This document shows positions 33,404-45,115 of a stretch of DNA of 64,000 nucleotides, in pieces. The first letter of the stretch is position 1. Each line of letters opens with the position of its first letter. The notes beneath the pieces are model-generated. The model was given only the letters and a program-made list of their open reading frames with translations. It was not told where the DNA came from and searched no databases. Made by a program: the position numbers and the translations under genes. The stretch is from Smallanthus sonchifolius (taxonomy: Eukaryota > Streptophyta > Magnoliopsida > Asterales > Asteraceae): positions 64,810,001 to 64,874,000 of the forward strand of contig CM042022.1 of assembly GCA_023525975.1 (NCBI GenBank), read 5' to 3'.

Positions 33404-36400
33404 TTTCTTATGACTCGTGTAGGGACATCGAAAGGAACTATCTCTAATCGTTGGTATGTAGATAGTGGATGCTCCCGGCACATGACAGGCAACATGGCAC
33501 TGCTTCAAGACATTAAACCATTCAGAGGCGGCCATGTGGCCTTTGCAGGCGAGAAATGCGGCAGTATTACGTGTCAAGGCGTAGTTTTTGAATGGATGTG
33601 TAAGCTTCGACAACGTCAACTACTGCGAGCAGCTAAACCATAACCTGTTGAGTGTTTTTCAGATGTGTGATAAGGAGTACTCAGTCATGTTTGACAAGTC
33701 TGAATGCATGATTCTCAAACATGGGTTTGGGGTTCCTGAAGACTGATTTTGATGCGTGCGCCAAGAATGAATGATACCTATCAGATCGACATGAGCGTGG
33801 CGAAAACCACATCTTCAGTTGCTACTTGTTTGCTTATCAAAGCGACAGAGCTTGACTTAATCTTATGGAATAGGAAACTCGGACATATTTCTTACAGAAA
33901 AATTAATCATCTTGTCCAAAACGGTTTAGTTATCGGGGTTCCTAAGCTGAGATTCTCCATTGCAGATGACTGTATGCCATGTAAAAAGGGCAAACAGCAA
34001 CGGAAGTCTCATAAACCCAAGCTCCAAAACTCCATCGATACCCCTTTGGAGCTCTTACATATGGATCTGTTTGGGCCCATAAGTATCAGGAGTATTGGAG
34101 GGAAGTCATACTGTCTAGTTGTAACTGATGATTTCTCACGTTTTTCTTGGGTACATTTTTTAGGTACCAAGGATGAGACTTCTAATATTCTTCAATACCT
34201 GATCTTGAGCTTGGAATCTTTATGCAAGTCGAAGGTTAGAACAATAAGGAGTGATAACGGAACTGATTTCAAGAATAATTTGATGAAGCTTTTATGTCTC
34301 AAGAAGGGTATCCGTCACGAATTTAGTGCCCCGTACACACCTCAGCAGAGCGGAGTTGCGAAAAGGAAGAACAGAACTTTGATCGAGACTGCAAGGACAA
34401 TGCTGTCAGATGCAAAGCTCTTTCTGGGTAGAAGCAGTCAACACAGCGTGTCACGTCTTGAACAGAGTCCTGGTTGTTAAAAGGCACAAAAACTTGTTAT
34501 GAGATGATCAACAATCGTCCTCCAAATCTTGACTACCTAGTTCCTTTTGGTAGTCCCAGCTCTTTGTTGTTATAGTACAAAGACCGCAAGTCTAAGTTTC
34601 ATGCAAAAGCGGTGGAAGGCATCTTCTTAGGATATGTTGCCAACTCGCCATGCAAAAGAGTGTACAATATTGTTAGTAGGTCTGTGGAAGAATGGTTCGA
34701 AGTGGACTGCAGTAAACACAACATTCCACCAGAACCAACTGGTCCTGCTTGGGGTTTTGATTATGATGCTCTATTCAAGTCTTTCAACCTTCCTGATCTA
34801 TCTGCAAATGATGTCGCCAATGTGTATGCATTCTTTAGTGGCGGTGATGACTCAAATTTCTCAACCCGTGCAACTATGCTGATAGCAACTCTCGATTCAA
34901 ATGCTACTTCTTCATCTGGAACTCATGATAGTGATGACATTGAAGTTGTTCATGTTGATGGAAATGACGCTCAAGCTAATCCTAACACTCACGTAGGAAA
35001 TGAAGCTCCAGCTGATCCAATCAACTTTGAATCTTCTTCTTCTAGAACACAGGATATGGGGGAATTGAGCACGAATCTAGATTCAAACATCCAGGAACCG
35101 CATGTACCGGAAACGAGAGTGCATCGGAATCATCCAATTGAGAACATTATTAGTGATCCTGATGCCGGTGTTCAAACTCGTCATAGAACCATTACTGAGA
35201 ACACCAATCTGTACGCTGAGATACTTGACACAGGTGTCATGGAAATGTGTTTACATGTTGCTTTCATATCCCAATTGGAGCCGAAGAATGTGAAAGAGGC
35301 TCTCGCTGGCAACTGTTGGATAGAGGCGATGCAAGATGAATTGTCTCAATTCCAAAAGTTACACGTGTGGGATCTGGTTGACCTTCCGAATGGTATGCAT
35401 CCGACTGGAACCAGATGGGTGTTCAAATGCAAGATGGACGATCGACATGTTGTAGTGAAGAATAAAACAAGGTTGGTTGTTCAGGGTTTTTATCAGCAAG
35501 AGAGCCTGGATTACATAAAGGTGTTTGCCCCAGTTGCTAGACATGAGGCTATTCGACTGTTTCTGGCTTATGCGTCCTTTGTTTGCTTCAAGGTCTATCA
35601 ACTTGATGTGAAGAGTGCTTTTCTATATGGGAAAGTTCAATAAGAGGTCTATGTCACTCAACCACCAGGTTTTGAAGATCCGCATAGTATCAATAAAGTG
35701 TACAATCTCGACAAAGCACTTTATGGTCTTCATCAAGCACCTAGAGCGTGGTATGAGACTTTATCAAAACATCTACTGTCCAATGGTTTTGACCGAGGAC
35801 AAATTGACTCGACTCTCTTCATTAGGAAAGCAGAAGGTGATATTCTTCTTGTACAAGTCTATGCCAACGACATTATCTTTGGGTCTACAAATGAAGGGAT
35901 GTGTAGGCAATTCGAACAGGTGATGAAGTCGTTTGAAATGAGCAACATGTGTGAATTACCGTTCTTCCTGGGTCTGCAAGTCAGTTAAAGAAAGGATGGC
36001 ATTTATCAAGTATGTGCAGGACATCTTGACAAAATACAAGATGAATGATAGCAGTACTTATGGCACACCTATTCCAGTCAATCATGGTCTGCATCTAGAC
36101 AAAGATGGAAAGAATGTGGATTGCAAATTATACCGTGGGATGATCGGATCTCTCATGTATCTCAAAGCTTCAAGGCCCGACATAATGTTTGTTGTATGCT
36201 TATGCTCAAGGTTTCAGTCACAACCAAAGGAGTCTCACCTGATAGCTGTTAAGAGGATCTTCGGATACTTGAAGGGGAAACCCCGATTGGGTCTTTGGTA
36301 CTCGAAGCAGCAATCATTCGACTTTAAAGCCTATACCGATTCTGATTATGGCGGTTGTAACCTTGATAGAAAATCAACCTTGGTTGGTGTCAATTCTTTG

Positions 36401-36789
36401 GAGACAGGCTGGTCTCCTGGCAGTGTAAGAAGCAGTCAATGGTTTCTGTCTCAACATGTGAAGCAGAGTACATTGCTGTCGCGAGCTGTTATTCTCAGAT
36501 ATTGTGGATCCAGCGGCAATTGAGAGATTATGGATTGAACTACATTGGAACTCCTTTGTTTATTGACAACAATGCCATGATGTCTATCACGAACAACCCG
36601 GTGAAACATTCCAAAACTAAGCATATAGAGATTCGCCATCATTTCATCTGTGACTGTGCTGAAAAGTATTTGGTTGAACTTGTCAAAGTTCACACGGATG
36701 ACAACTTTGCTGACCTTTTCACTAAGGCATTTGACCGTACCCGTTTTGAACATATGGTCAACCTGATAGGAATGTTCAATCCTGAGTGA
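33404..36789 (+). pseudogene. Copia E pol: protease, integrase, RT, RNase H (broken)
   Basis: Protease shows WYVDSGCSRHMTG. Integrase shows CMPCKKGK, HMDLFGP and IRSDNGTDF, but the catalytic Glu segment reads SGVAKRKNR where F reads NGVAERKNR, so the Glu is Lys. RT shows WVFKCK, KVYQLDVKSAFLYGK and the active site as VYANDIIFGS instead of YVDD. RNase H shows KAYTDSDYGG and ends ADLFTKAFDRTRFEHM...FNPE. Frameshifts lie near 33600, 34420 and 36400; stops include 35641-35643 and 35986-35988. The last is shared with Copia F. Confidence 0.87.
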
Positions 36790-38100
36790 GAAAACACGTT
36801 TTCAAATCAAAATATTTTTATGGAAGTCAAATTTTATTTCTTTTTTATTTTTGTATAGTTCGTTTCTTTTTAGAAAAATATTTCAGAAAAGTCAAAACAA
36901 AATAGAAAATGGAGAAAATTTCAGAGTCATTTGAAGAAAATAGAAAATGATAATACATCAGTAAGTGATCTAAACGTCTTAGACTGCACATATGGGAAAT
37001 GATCGCGTCATGATTACTTGAAAGTTTAAGTTGTTTCAATTTTAATTTGAATATTTGCAAGTAATTTGAATTGTCAGTAGGCTATAAGCATTTTTTAATC
37101 ATTAGTAGTGTGGAAACTTAATCAATACTACAACTGTGATTTGAACCCATGTTATGCATGTGTGTGTGTAAAAGAATACAAAAAGATCATTATCAGATAA
37201 AGGATGTAATATTTTGGCAAATATTTTCTTATAAGACCAGTTTTGGGTTATGTCTTTAGCATAATTTTTCGGCTCACTTCACTGCCCATACTCACAAGTA
37301 TGCAATGGGAAGTTGGGCCAAGATATGTCTTGACATCAACCGTTAAGCATATATTCACCCTTGAATCATACCTGATTCATTGAAATCAAATCCAGATAAA
37401 AGTTTGGATCCCCTTACCAAAATCCTCAGACACCATATTTATTAACCTGAATCCTCATATGATATTCACAAAAGAAAAACCTATCAAACCAAGATAAATG
37501 AATCACTCGATTCTAAATCTTATGATTCTTGATAATCCTTATAGATTCTGCTTGATTTTTTCTGCACTAAACGATGTAACTTCATTCTGGATATTTGAAA
37601 ATCATTGGAAAAATCTTAGATGCCTTGAGATAGTGCAATTTAAATTTATGTAGCATAACTGTGGGGTACATGTTGTATATCTTATAATTAATACCTTAAC
37701 ACACAAGAACATGATACAAAGATGCTTATGGTTTCAAATCTTATACTATTGACAACTTGAATTAACTTGTTTATATTGCATATTACGTATGACTAAGTAG
37801 TAATCCATGACATGATCCCATATTCTTTGATATTTATTGTGTATCATTTTTGCTTATCATAGCCTAATAAGTTTGTCCAAAAATAGCTTGTGTGTATATT
37901 CCTGTATATCCATATCTATATCTTGTGCATTTTATCTTCGTTCAGAAAAGCTTAAAAAGATTTTAAGTACAATTTATCGTAAGTTAAGAAAAACCAAAAA
38001 TGTTTGTGTTTAACTTCCTTGAATTGATTTTGAAACCTCTTGATTGAATGTTAATATCCGGTTCGTTATTTGACTTAACAATCTTCATAATTTGAGTTGA
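36790..38100 (+). other. Non-coding spacer between pol and third ORF of Copia E
   Basis: AT-rich sequence with no ORF of note. By eye it parallels the spacer of Copia F (45115-43000 minus strand), for example around CATACTCACAAGTATGCAA. Confidence 0.7.
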
Positions 38101-38121
38101 AATTTGATCTCACAAGTGTTT

Positions 38122-38169
38122 CTGCGTACTTGACATGTACGCACGACCCAGCTGTGAAGGGTATATATA
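38122..38169 (+). promoter_or_regulatory. Candidate internal promoter before the third ORF, Copia E
   Basis: CTGCGTACTTGACATGTACG (palindrome, 38122-38143) ends 18 bases before TATATATA (38162-38169). The ORF remnant starts at 38321. This repeats the layout of the LTR promoter. Confidence 0.5.
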
Positions 38170-38320
38170 CAGGTGTTAGAAAAATTTCAAGGCTTCATCT
38201 CATTTCAAACGCTAACACTGTGTACACCCACTGCTCCGATTTCACTCAAAAATTTCGTGTGTTCCTAAACCGTTTTTTCGTCCCGTTCATAGTTTCATCA
38301 TCATCTTACTAATCTTTGAG

Positions 38321-38485
38321 ATGGATAGTGATGGCGGTGACGAGGAAGAAGGAGGAGATGGTGCTGAAGAGTCGGCTTCTGAAGCTACTGAATCTGATTC
38401 ATCTGACTCTGCTGATGCACCGGATCAAACACACCCATGGAGAATGGCGAAGGTTTCCCTTCCTGGTCATGGAGCTCAAACTTGA
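38321..38485 (+). pseudogene. Remnant of third ORF, Copia E
   Basis: A 54-codon frame starts MDSDGGDEEEGGDG and is rich in Asp, Glu and Ser (ATESDSSDSADAP). It matches the acidic segment of the Copia F third ORF (KESDSSDSDDAPSQ), while the N-terminal domain and most of the C-terminus are missing. It looks like an internal deletion derivative. Confidence 0.7.
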
Positions 38486-38602
38486 CGTAGTCGTCCTTGA
38501 GCTCACGGATTTTGACCTTGTGGAACCTCAAGTACGATGTTGTTAGACAAATACTACTTACATACTGATACTAGAGAATGAAGACATCTCCAGAGCTGTT
38601 GT

Positions 38603-38776
38603 CAAGGGGGAGTTTGTTGAAGCAATTCTTGTGACAAGCACTCTGAAGCGGTTAGAGACTGAAGACATCTCTAGAGCTACTGTCAAGGGGGAGTTTGTTG
38701 AAGCAATTCTTATGACAAGCACTCTGAAGCGGTTAGAGACTGAAGACATCTCCAGAGCTGCTGTCAAGGGGGAGTT
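38603..38776 (+). repeat. Triplicated polypurine tract of Copia E, 81-bp period
   Basis: CAAGGGGGAGTTTGTTGAAG occurs at 38603, 38684 and 38765. Each 81-bp unit holds the polypurine tract and the first 34 or so bases of the LTR. Only the third copy is followed by full LTR sequence. Multiplied polypurine tracts are known from Sireviruses. Confidence 0.9.
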
Positions 38777-39033
38777 TGTTGAAGCAATTCTTGTGACAAG
38801 CACTCTGAAGATTTTTCTTGGCTATGTAATGTCTTTATGTATTTGTATTTGTATTTCAGCGTCTATATGTATTGGTTTATCGAGTTGTAATCATGTATGT
38901 AGGTACTTGTCGTTGGACTTGTCTTGTAAAGTGTTGTGCGCACTTAACAAGTACGCAGGATGTATATCCTACGTACTTAACAAGTACGCAAGAACATTGT
39001 CTGCGTACTTGCTAAGTACGCTGGAGTTAAGCC

Positions 39034-39077
39034 TTGCGCACTTGCCAAGTGCGCATGCAACAGGTCTAGTATAAATA
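39034..39077 (+). promoter_or_regulatory. Copia E 3' LTR core promoter
   Basis: TTGCGCACTTGCCAAGTGCG (palindrome, 39034-39056) ends 13 bases before TATAAATA at 39070. Confidence 0.6.
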
Positions 39078-39156
39078 GCAGGTCTTGACAGAATGTAAGT
39101 ACGCATTCATTTGTAAGACTTTTGTAACAGGCTAAGTTTATAATAGACGAAGTTTG

Positions 39157-39161
39157 AAAGT
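39157..39161. repeat. Target-site duplication of Copia F, left copy
   Basis: AAAGT precedes the LTR terminus TGAAGGTCCC and recurs at 52722-52726. Confidence 0.93.
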
Positions 39162-39704
39162 TGAAGGTCCCTTCGTGTGTGTCGGATCGTCACATGCAAG
39201 TGGTCTACTAGTTAAACCGGGTTGCGGAATACCCGTGACTAGGTGGAGAGTCTTACTAAACAAAGTAAACCAAACACGAGAGTCACAATAAACGTTCTTT
39301 GTATTATAAACACTGGACGGTTGCAGAGAGAATACAAGCTGCGTACTTAGCAGAACTGAGTTCGTCTAAACAAATGGTTCTGCGTACTTAGCTTCTGTGA
39401 ACCTATCCTATTTATACAGACCTGATGCCTGCGCACTTAGCAAGTGCGCAGGACCAATTGCTCTTGCGTACTTAGCTAGTACGCATGGGTCTTCTTGCGT
39501 ACTTGCTAAGTACGCAGGAGCTATCTCCTGCGCACTTGTAAGTGCGCAAAACACTTAACAGAAAAACAACATACACTATGTAAAAGTAAATACAACTCGA
39601 TAAACTATTACATAATGACTCATAAATACAAAGACAAATTACAGACATTAGACATACTAACTAAGACTCTATCCAGAGTGTTGTCACAGGAAAGTGCATC
39701 AACA
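39162..39704 (-). repeat. Copia F 3' LTR
   Basis: 543 bp, running TGAAGGTCCC...GTGCATCAACA on the plus strand. Palindromes of the type GCGYACTTNNNAAGTRCGC lie at about 39426-39548. Confidence 0.95.
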
Positions 39705-39716
39705 AACTCCCCCTTG
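39705..39716 (-). other. Polypurine tract of Copia F
   Basis: The minus strand reads CAAGGGGGAGTT directly before the LTR start TGTTGATGC. Only one copy is present, unlike Copia E. Confidence 0.85.
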
Positions 39717-39799
39717 ACAACAGCTCGGGATCTTCATCGTCTTCAGTCTTCGGTCTTCAGTCTTCACAGCATCTGCTCCTTAGCTTCCATCTTCTTTTT

Positions 39800-42700
39800 C
39801 TAATCAAGACAGAACTTGATCAACTTGTCGTATTTGGCAGAGAGAAGCTTCGTCCATTCGTCAGTGTGGATGCAGTACTTGTCGGCTAGTACCTCCAGAT
39901 CGTTCACAGAAAAGTTGATGAAGCAGACTTCATCAAATATCCTGATCACTTCCTTTGGCACCATGTTTCCACTTGCTGACTTACCTTTACTCATTACCAC
40001 AGCCTCGCCTGTTTTTGGATCAACGTACCAGTACCACATGTCACCAAGAATATCCTGAGGTAACTTGCTCAGTGGAATCTTAGTTTCACATCGTACTGGC
40101 TTGTATACCAATCTCTTTATGGGCTTCTTAGTCACAGGATGCACAGCGTGCTTATCCTTGACTCTTCTGGGCACCTGAGGCTTGAGGTATTCAAAGTTCC
40201 CTGATCTTGCTTCCCGCTGTAGTGTTACCCACAAACCCATTGCTACTGCATTATTCGAGTGACTTAGCAGATCGCAGTTTGCAAGGTTAACTAGGTCGTA
40301 CTTGGGCAAAGAGTTGAACGCCTCACTGGTGGGTTTCAAGTATTGAACCCCCCTAGATCTTTTGATGGCGAACAACTGCTTGTCCTCCTCGTACCTAACA
40401 GCTAAGATCATACCTGTCGCTCCGTGCTTGTCTGTGATAGACGTCTTTTGCCACACGGGAGCTGGACCCTTTGTAGATGCAGAAGGCATGTCTTTCTCTT
40501 TTTATGCCTCGGGTTCCGCAGGTATAGGGTCGACCGGGAGGCTTCAGTTGTGGCTTCAACATTACTTGCCATGTCAACTGAGCCTGTGTCGAGCAGAGAT
40601 TCGAGCGATGGTACTTCAAAGATCTCACCATCCTCTAACTCGTACTCTCCTTCCCCGTCGCCCTTGGGAATCTCTATCACCACATCATCGTCATCCTCAT
40701 TCCAGTAATCACCAGATTCGATCTCTCCTTCTTCCAGATTAAGGAGAGCATCGATCTGTACCTCTTTGGAATAGTTAGGCTCTAAATAGAGGATCTCATC
40801 ATCAGATAAGTCCTTGAGCACGTCAGCCGCTGACTTCCCTTTATCTCCGCCACCACCACCTGAGGTATCACCACCCTCTTGCTGAGTAGACTCCCCCTCA
40901 GCCAATGGAACAGAAGAGATGGGCACAATCGCCAAAGCTAGGTGCTCACCTCCACTAGGACCGACTTCAGGATCCTTGTCTTTATCGTCATCCTTAGTCA
41001 GATCGACTGGATGACAAGACTCGGCACCGGTGGATTTCTTTTCTTTGTCTTTCTCTTTCTCTGTCTCCTTCTCCCCCTGAGCACCTAGCTTCGCTGTCAG
41101 TTCACCAACTAATTTGACCATCGCTGCGTGCTCTTTTCTCTGCAAGTCCATCCTCAGCTCAAGTGAAGTTCTGTGGCCCAGAATCATTTCGTTAGTCTTC
41201 ATTAACAGTTCATTCTGTGCCATGACATTCTTCAACTGTTCATCAGTCCCCGTTCTCTGGCTACGCAGAATCTTAACTTCATCCGCCAGAGAGTTTATCT
41301 GTGCTTGTTGAGCATCAGAATCCTCTTTTGACTTTTGAATAGTCTTCAACAAGCCAGCAACTTGGGTTTCTAGCACATCGATCCTAGCTTCATTTGGATC
41401 TGGATGCCTAGATGATGAGGCTTCGGCGTTGTGGATGGGGGAAGAGAAGATTGTGTCAAAGTCGAACCCCTGTGAGAAATCACCGTAGTTAAAGGGTTGA
41501 CCTGACGGCTCTTTGGTGGGAGTTGGGATGGGGGATGTAATGATGGGAGTTATGGTTGGGGTGATGGTGACTGACTCCGTGAGAAGTGGAGCAGTCACCG
41601 TCACCTGGACGGTTGGAGTAGGGAGGGTCACCGTCACAGGAATCACCTCTGTGACCGCCGTGACCGCCACATCTGCTTGTACCAGTGGCCTTCTCCTCCT
41701 TCTAAACAGTTGCCGTGCTGGCGTGGTAGATTCTGACTCTGGACGGGCAGCTTCAACTTGTACTGGCTGCACAGTCGGAATCTCTTCAACCCTGGGGATA
41801 GCAACCTCTTGCCTATCGCCCTTTTTCTTGTAGGCTTTCTCTCGCCTTCGTCTTTGTAGAGCAGCGTCAGAGTCGGAAGTCGGCTCATATTCGCTGCTCG
41901 AGCATTGTCGTTTTCTTTTTGAAGACGACTCAGGCAGGGTTACCTGTGCTGACCTTCTCGGATGTGCTTGTGATGGTGCGTCATCGGAATCAGAAGAATC
42001 TGATTCTTTTGCCTCCGAATCGGATTCCTCAGCACCACCAACATCACCTTCATCATTACCTTCATCATCATCATTCTCTTCCTCTTGCTCTTCACCAGAG
42101 TCATCACTCATTTCTGGTGCTGAGTTGGGACTATACCAGTTCCAATCTTCAGGAGCGACGTATGCTTCATTCAGTAGGTGGCCAAAGAGGTCAGTGTGCG
42201 CAGGCGTAGGTTCTACACTGCCTGGCTTTAGAAACTGAGCAAAGACTCTCTTGTCCACCCGTTTTACCTGCAGTCTCTCCCCGATAGCGCGTAGGTTTGG
42301 CAGTGCATCATCGATCAGTAGCTGCACAAACCTTGGGTACAAAAGGAACCTGAACCTCTCTGCTGTATTTATCTGGTCATTTAGTGCTTTGAAGATATAG
42401 CGAGAGAAGTTATAGCCCCGATTGAGAGACAGGCCCACCATGGCCGCTGCTAGGTCATGACCCATGGCATCTTTCCCCGCTTTCATGGATGAGATGCACA
42501 CGATCATGATGTGGGTAAAGTAACGCCATTGATCCAACACCCACATCTTCTTGTAGGAAGCATAGTCCCTTGCCCCGACATATCCCATTATGTGCCTCCA
42601 ACACCCATCCACGTAGTAATCTGGATAGGATGTCGGGTCGGTGGCAAGGTCTCCGAACTGCAATACTCTCCTTATTGTATCCTCGGAGATAGCAATAGCC

Positions 42701-42879
42701 CGACCGTCAACGGTAGCCCTTATGACATTCGGGGATACCGTGCAATCGTGCTCTGCAGTCTCCCAGAATTGCTCCAGGTAAGGTCTTGAGACTGTTGGGT
42801 TTGCTGAGATTACATAACTTATTCTTGATCTGTTGAGAAAATCCACAATCCCCTGTATTGCAAGGCTGCGCTTTTCCAT
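39800..42879 (-). pseudogene. Third ORF of Copia F (Sirevirus env-position ORF), one frameshift
   Basis: About 1020 codons run from ATG 42879 to the stop at 39800, with one frame change near 40495. The N-terminal 200 residues form a globular domain (YLEQFWETAEHDC, ISEDTIRRVLQFGD, DQWRYFTHIMIVCISS, FSRYIFKALNDQI) of a kind I recall in plant retroelement ORFs annotated as putative plant transposon protein. Then come an acidic region (about residues 255-305), a basic patch with KRKRQ, a Pro/Thr/Val-rich stretch, a coiled coil (about 495-600), and an acidic C-terminal region. I see no signal peptide or convincing membrane segment, so an envelope role is not supported. The C-terminal part after the frameshift (LPQDILGDMWYWYVDPKTGE) is open. 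Confidence 0.75.
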
Positions 42880-45115
42880 TCTGGTTCGGTGTTAGCCACT
42901 AGGTTGAATTCGTCAGTGAATGCACGAGCCATAGCCTGCAAACACACACAGAAAACATATTCAGAATAACTTATAACACTGGAAGTAGACACACATGACA
43001 TAGTATAGTAGTTACACTTTGAAAAAATTTTCAGACTTAAGAAAAATTTCTAAGTGTTGGTCCTGCGCACTTAGCAAGTGCGCAGGATTTTTCTCTTGCG
43101 TACGCAGGAAGTATTTCTTGCATACTTGCTAAGTGCGCAAGAACAACCATTAGCAAAAATTTCCAAAACTTGTAATTCGTTCAAAATGTGGGTTGATTAG
43201 GTCGCCACTAGGTCGGAATCAAGAATTCTAACCTATGGTACCATTATCAACACTACACTCGTTTACTTTTTTACCTAGGCCAGTCGCCGACCCACTGTCG
43301 GTTCAACTTCAAATGACGGAATAATCGAGGACCATGAGATGATTAGGGAGTCGATTAAAGCTTCCTATTAGCTTGTTACAGATAATAAGTTACCCAAACA
43401 ACCCCATATTACCCCAAATTTTGTCGGCATTAACCTAAAAATATTCTAGGTCAGAATTCGGTCCAAAGTGACGATTAAACAGATGAAATCGGTCTATAAT
43501 CTCACCACTGAGATGGAATACGATGATGAAAGTATGGACAGGACGAAAGGATGATTGGACACAAACGATTTTGAGAGTAAAATTGCAGGGGGATAACTAT
43601 GGGTTTGAAAGCGTGAAAGCTTAAAGAATGTTCTAAGTCCCTGATTTATATCCCCCACTTAATGTTCGTGCGTACTTGTTAAGTGCGCACGAGTTAACTC
43701 TTGCGTACTTAACAAGTGCGCAAGGCTTAACTCTTGCGTACTTGTTAAGTGCGCAAGTGTTACTTCGTGCGTACTTGACAAGTGCGCAAAACCCTTAAGT
43801 GCGCAATTTACAACTCATAATTTATGAAGATTTTCAAGTCAAATAACGAACAAGATAAAAATATTCAACCAAGAGGATTCAAATACAATTCATGAAGATT
43901 AAACATAAAATATTTTTGGCCTTTTTCTGATTTAAACTTGAACTATGCAAAAACTTAAAATCTTTTTGTTCTTTTCAAGATAGATATATACAATCATTTA
44001 CACAAGCTATTTTTTTATCAAATGTACGAGCAGAGGATCATATCAGGCTAACTTATAGCAAAAACGATACAATATAAACATCAAAGAATATGGGATCATG
44101 TCATGTATTACTCTTTATTCATACGTAATAAGCACATAAACAAGTAATTCAAGTTGACAATATTATAAGATTTGAAACTATAAGCATCTTTGTATCACGT
44201 TCTTGTGTATTAAGGTATTAATTATAAGATATACAACGTGTACCCCACTGATATGCTATGATATTTTGCACTATCTTCAAGGCATCTAAGATTTTTCCAA
44301 TGATTTTCTTAATTTTCAGAATGAAGTTACATCAATTAGCACAGAAAAATCAAGCAAAATCCATAAGGATTATCAAGAATCATAAGATTCAGAATCGAGT
44401 GATTCTTTTGTCTTGGTTTCATGTGATTTTCTTCTTTGAATATCGGTATGATGATTCGGGATAATGAACATGGTGTTTGATTATAAGGTAAGGGGATCCA
44501 ACTTTTATCTGGATTTGATTTCAATGAACCAGGAATGATTCAAGGGTGAATACATGATCAACGGTTAATGTAGAGACACGTCTTGATTCAATCTCTCCTT
44601 GCATACTTGTGAGTATGGGCAGTGAGATGAAACGCATTAATTGTGCTAACAACATAACCCGAAACTGATCTCAAAAGAGAATTATTGTCAAAATCTAACA
44701 TCCTTTATCTGATAGTGATCTTTTCTAATCTTTTACTCACACACGCTTGCAAACATGGGTTCAAATCACAGTTGTAATTTAGATTTAGTTTCCACACTAC
44801 TAGTGATTCAAAGAAGCATACAGCTTACTGACAATTCAAATTACTTGTAAATAAACAGATTAAAAACATAACAATTTTAAACAGATAAGTAAGCATGACG
44901 CAATCATTTCCCATATGAGCAGTCTATGAAGTTTAGATCATTTCTGATGTACTATCATTTCCTCTTTTCTCAAGTTAACTTTGAAATTTTCTCCATTTTT
45001 TTTTTTTTTTTTGATTTTTGTAAAATATTTTAAAACTAAAAGAACTTTACAGAAAATTTAAAAGAATTGAAAATTTAACTTCCATGAATTGAAATGATTT
45101 AAGAAAACTTAGTTT
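42880..45115 (-). other. Non-coding spacer between pol and third ORF of Copia F
   Basis: About 2.2 kb without a supported ORF. It holds palindromes at 43060-43140 and 43667-43800, a T-run at about 44997-45013, and stretches shared with the Copia E spacer. Confidence 0.75.
43643..43691 (-). promoter_or_regulatory. Candidate internal promoter before the third ORF, Copia F
   Basis: On the minus strand a cluster of four palindromes ends with the one at 43667-43691, about 15 bases before GATATAAATC (43643-43652). The third ORF starts at 42879. The layout repeats that of the LTR promoter and of Copia E at 38122-38169. Confidence 0.5.

Larger units (their letters stand above)
38777..39161 (+). repeat. 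Copia E 3' LTR, first part
   Basis: It starts TGTTGAAGCAATTC after the third polypurine tract. It holds palindromes at about 38937-39056 and TATAAATA at 39070-39077, the nearest palindrome ending 13 bases before the TATA box. Copia F interrupts it after AAAGT (39157-39161). The LTR resumes at 52727. Confidence 0.85.

Noticed and set aside
41513..42209. Plus-strand ORFs opposite the Copia F third ORF
   Set aside because: Low-complexity shadows of the Pro/Thr- and Asp/Glu-rich parts of the minus-strand protein.
39800..42879. Third ORF of Copia F as an envelope glycoprotein
   Set aside because: No signal peptide, cleavage motif or convincing membrane segment is visible; only the position fits.
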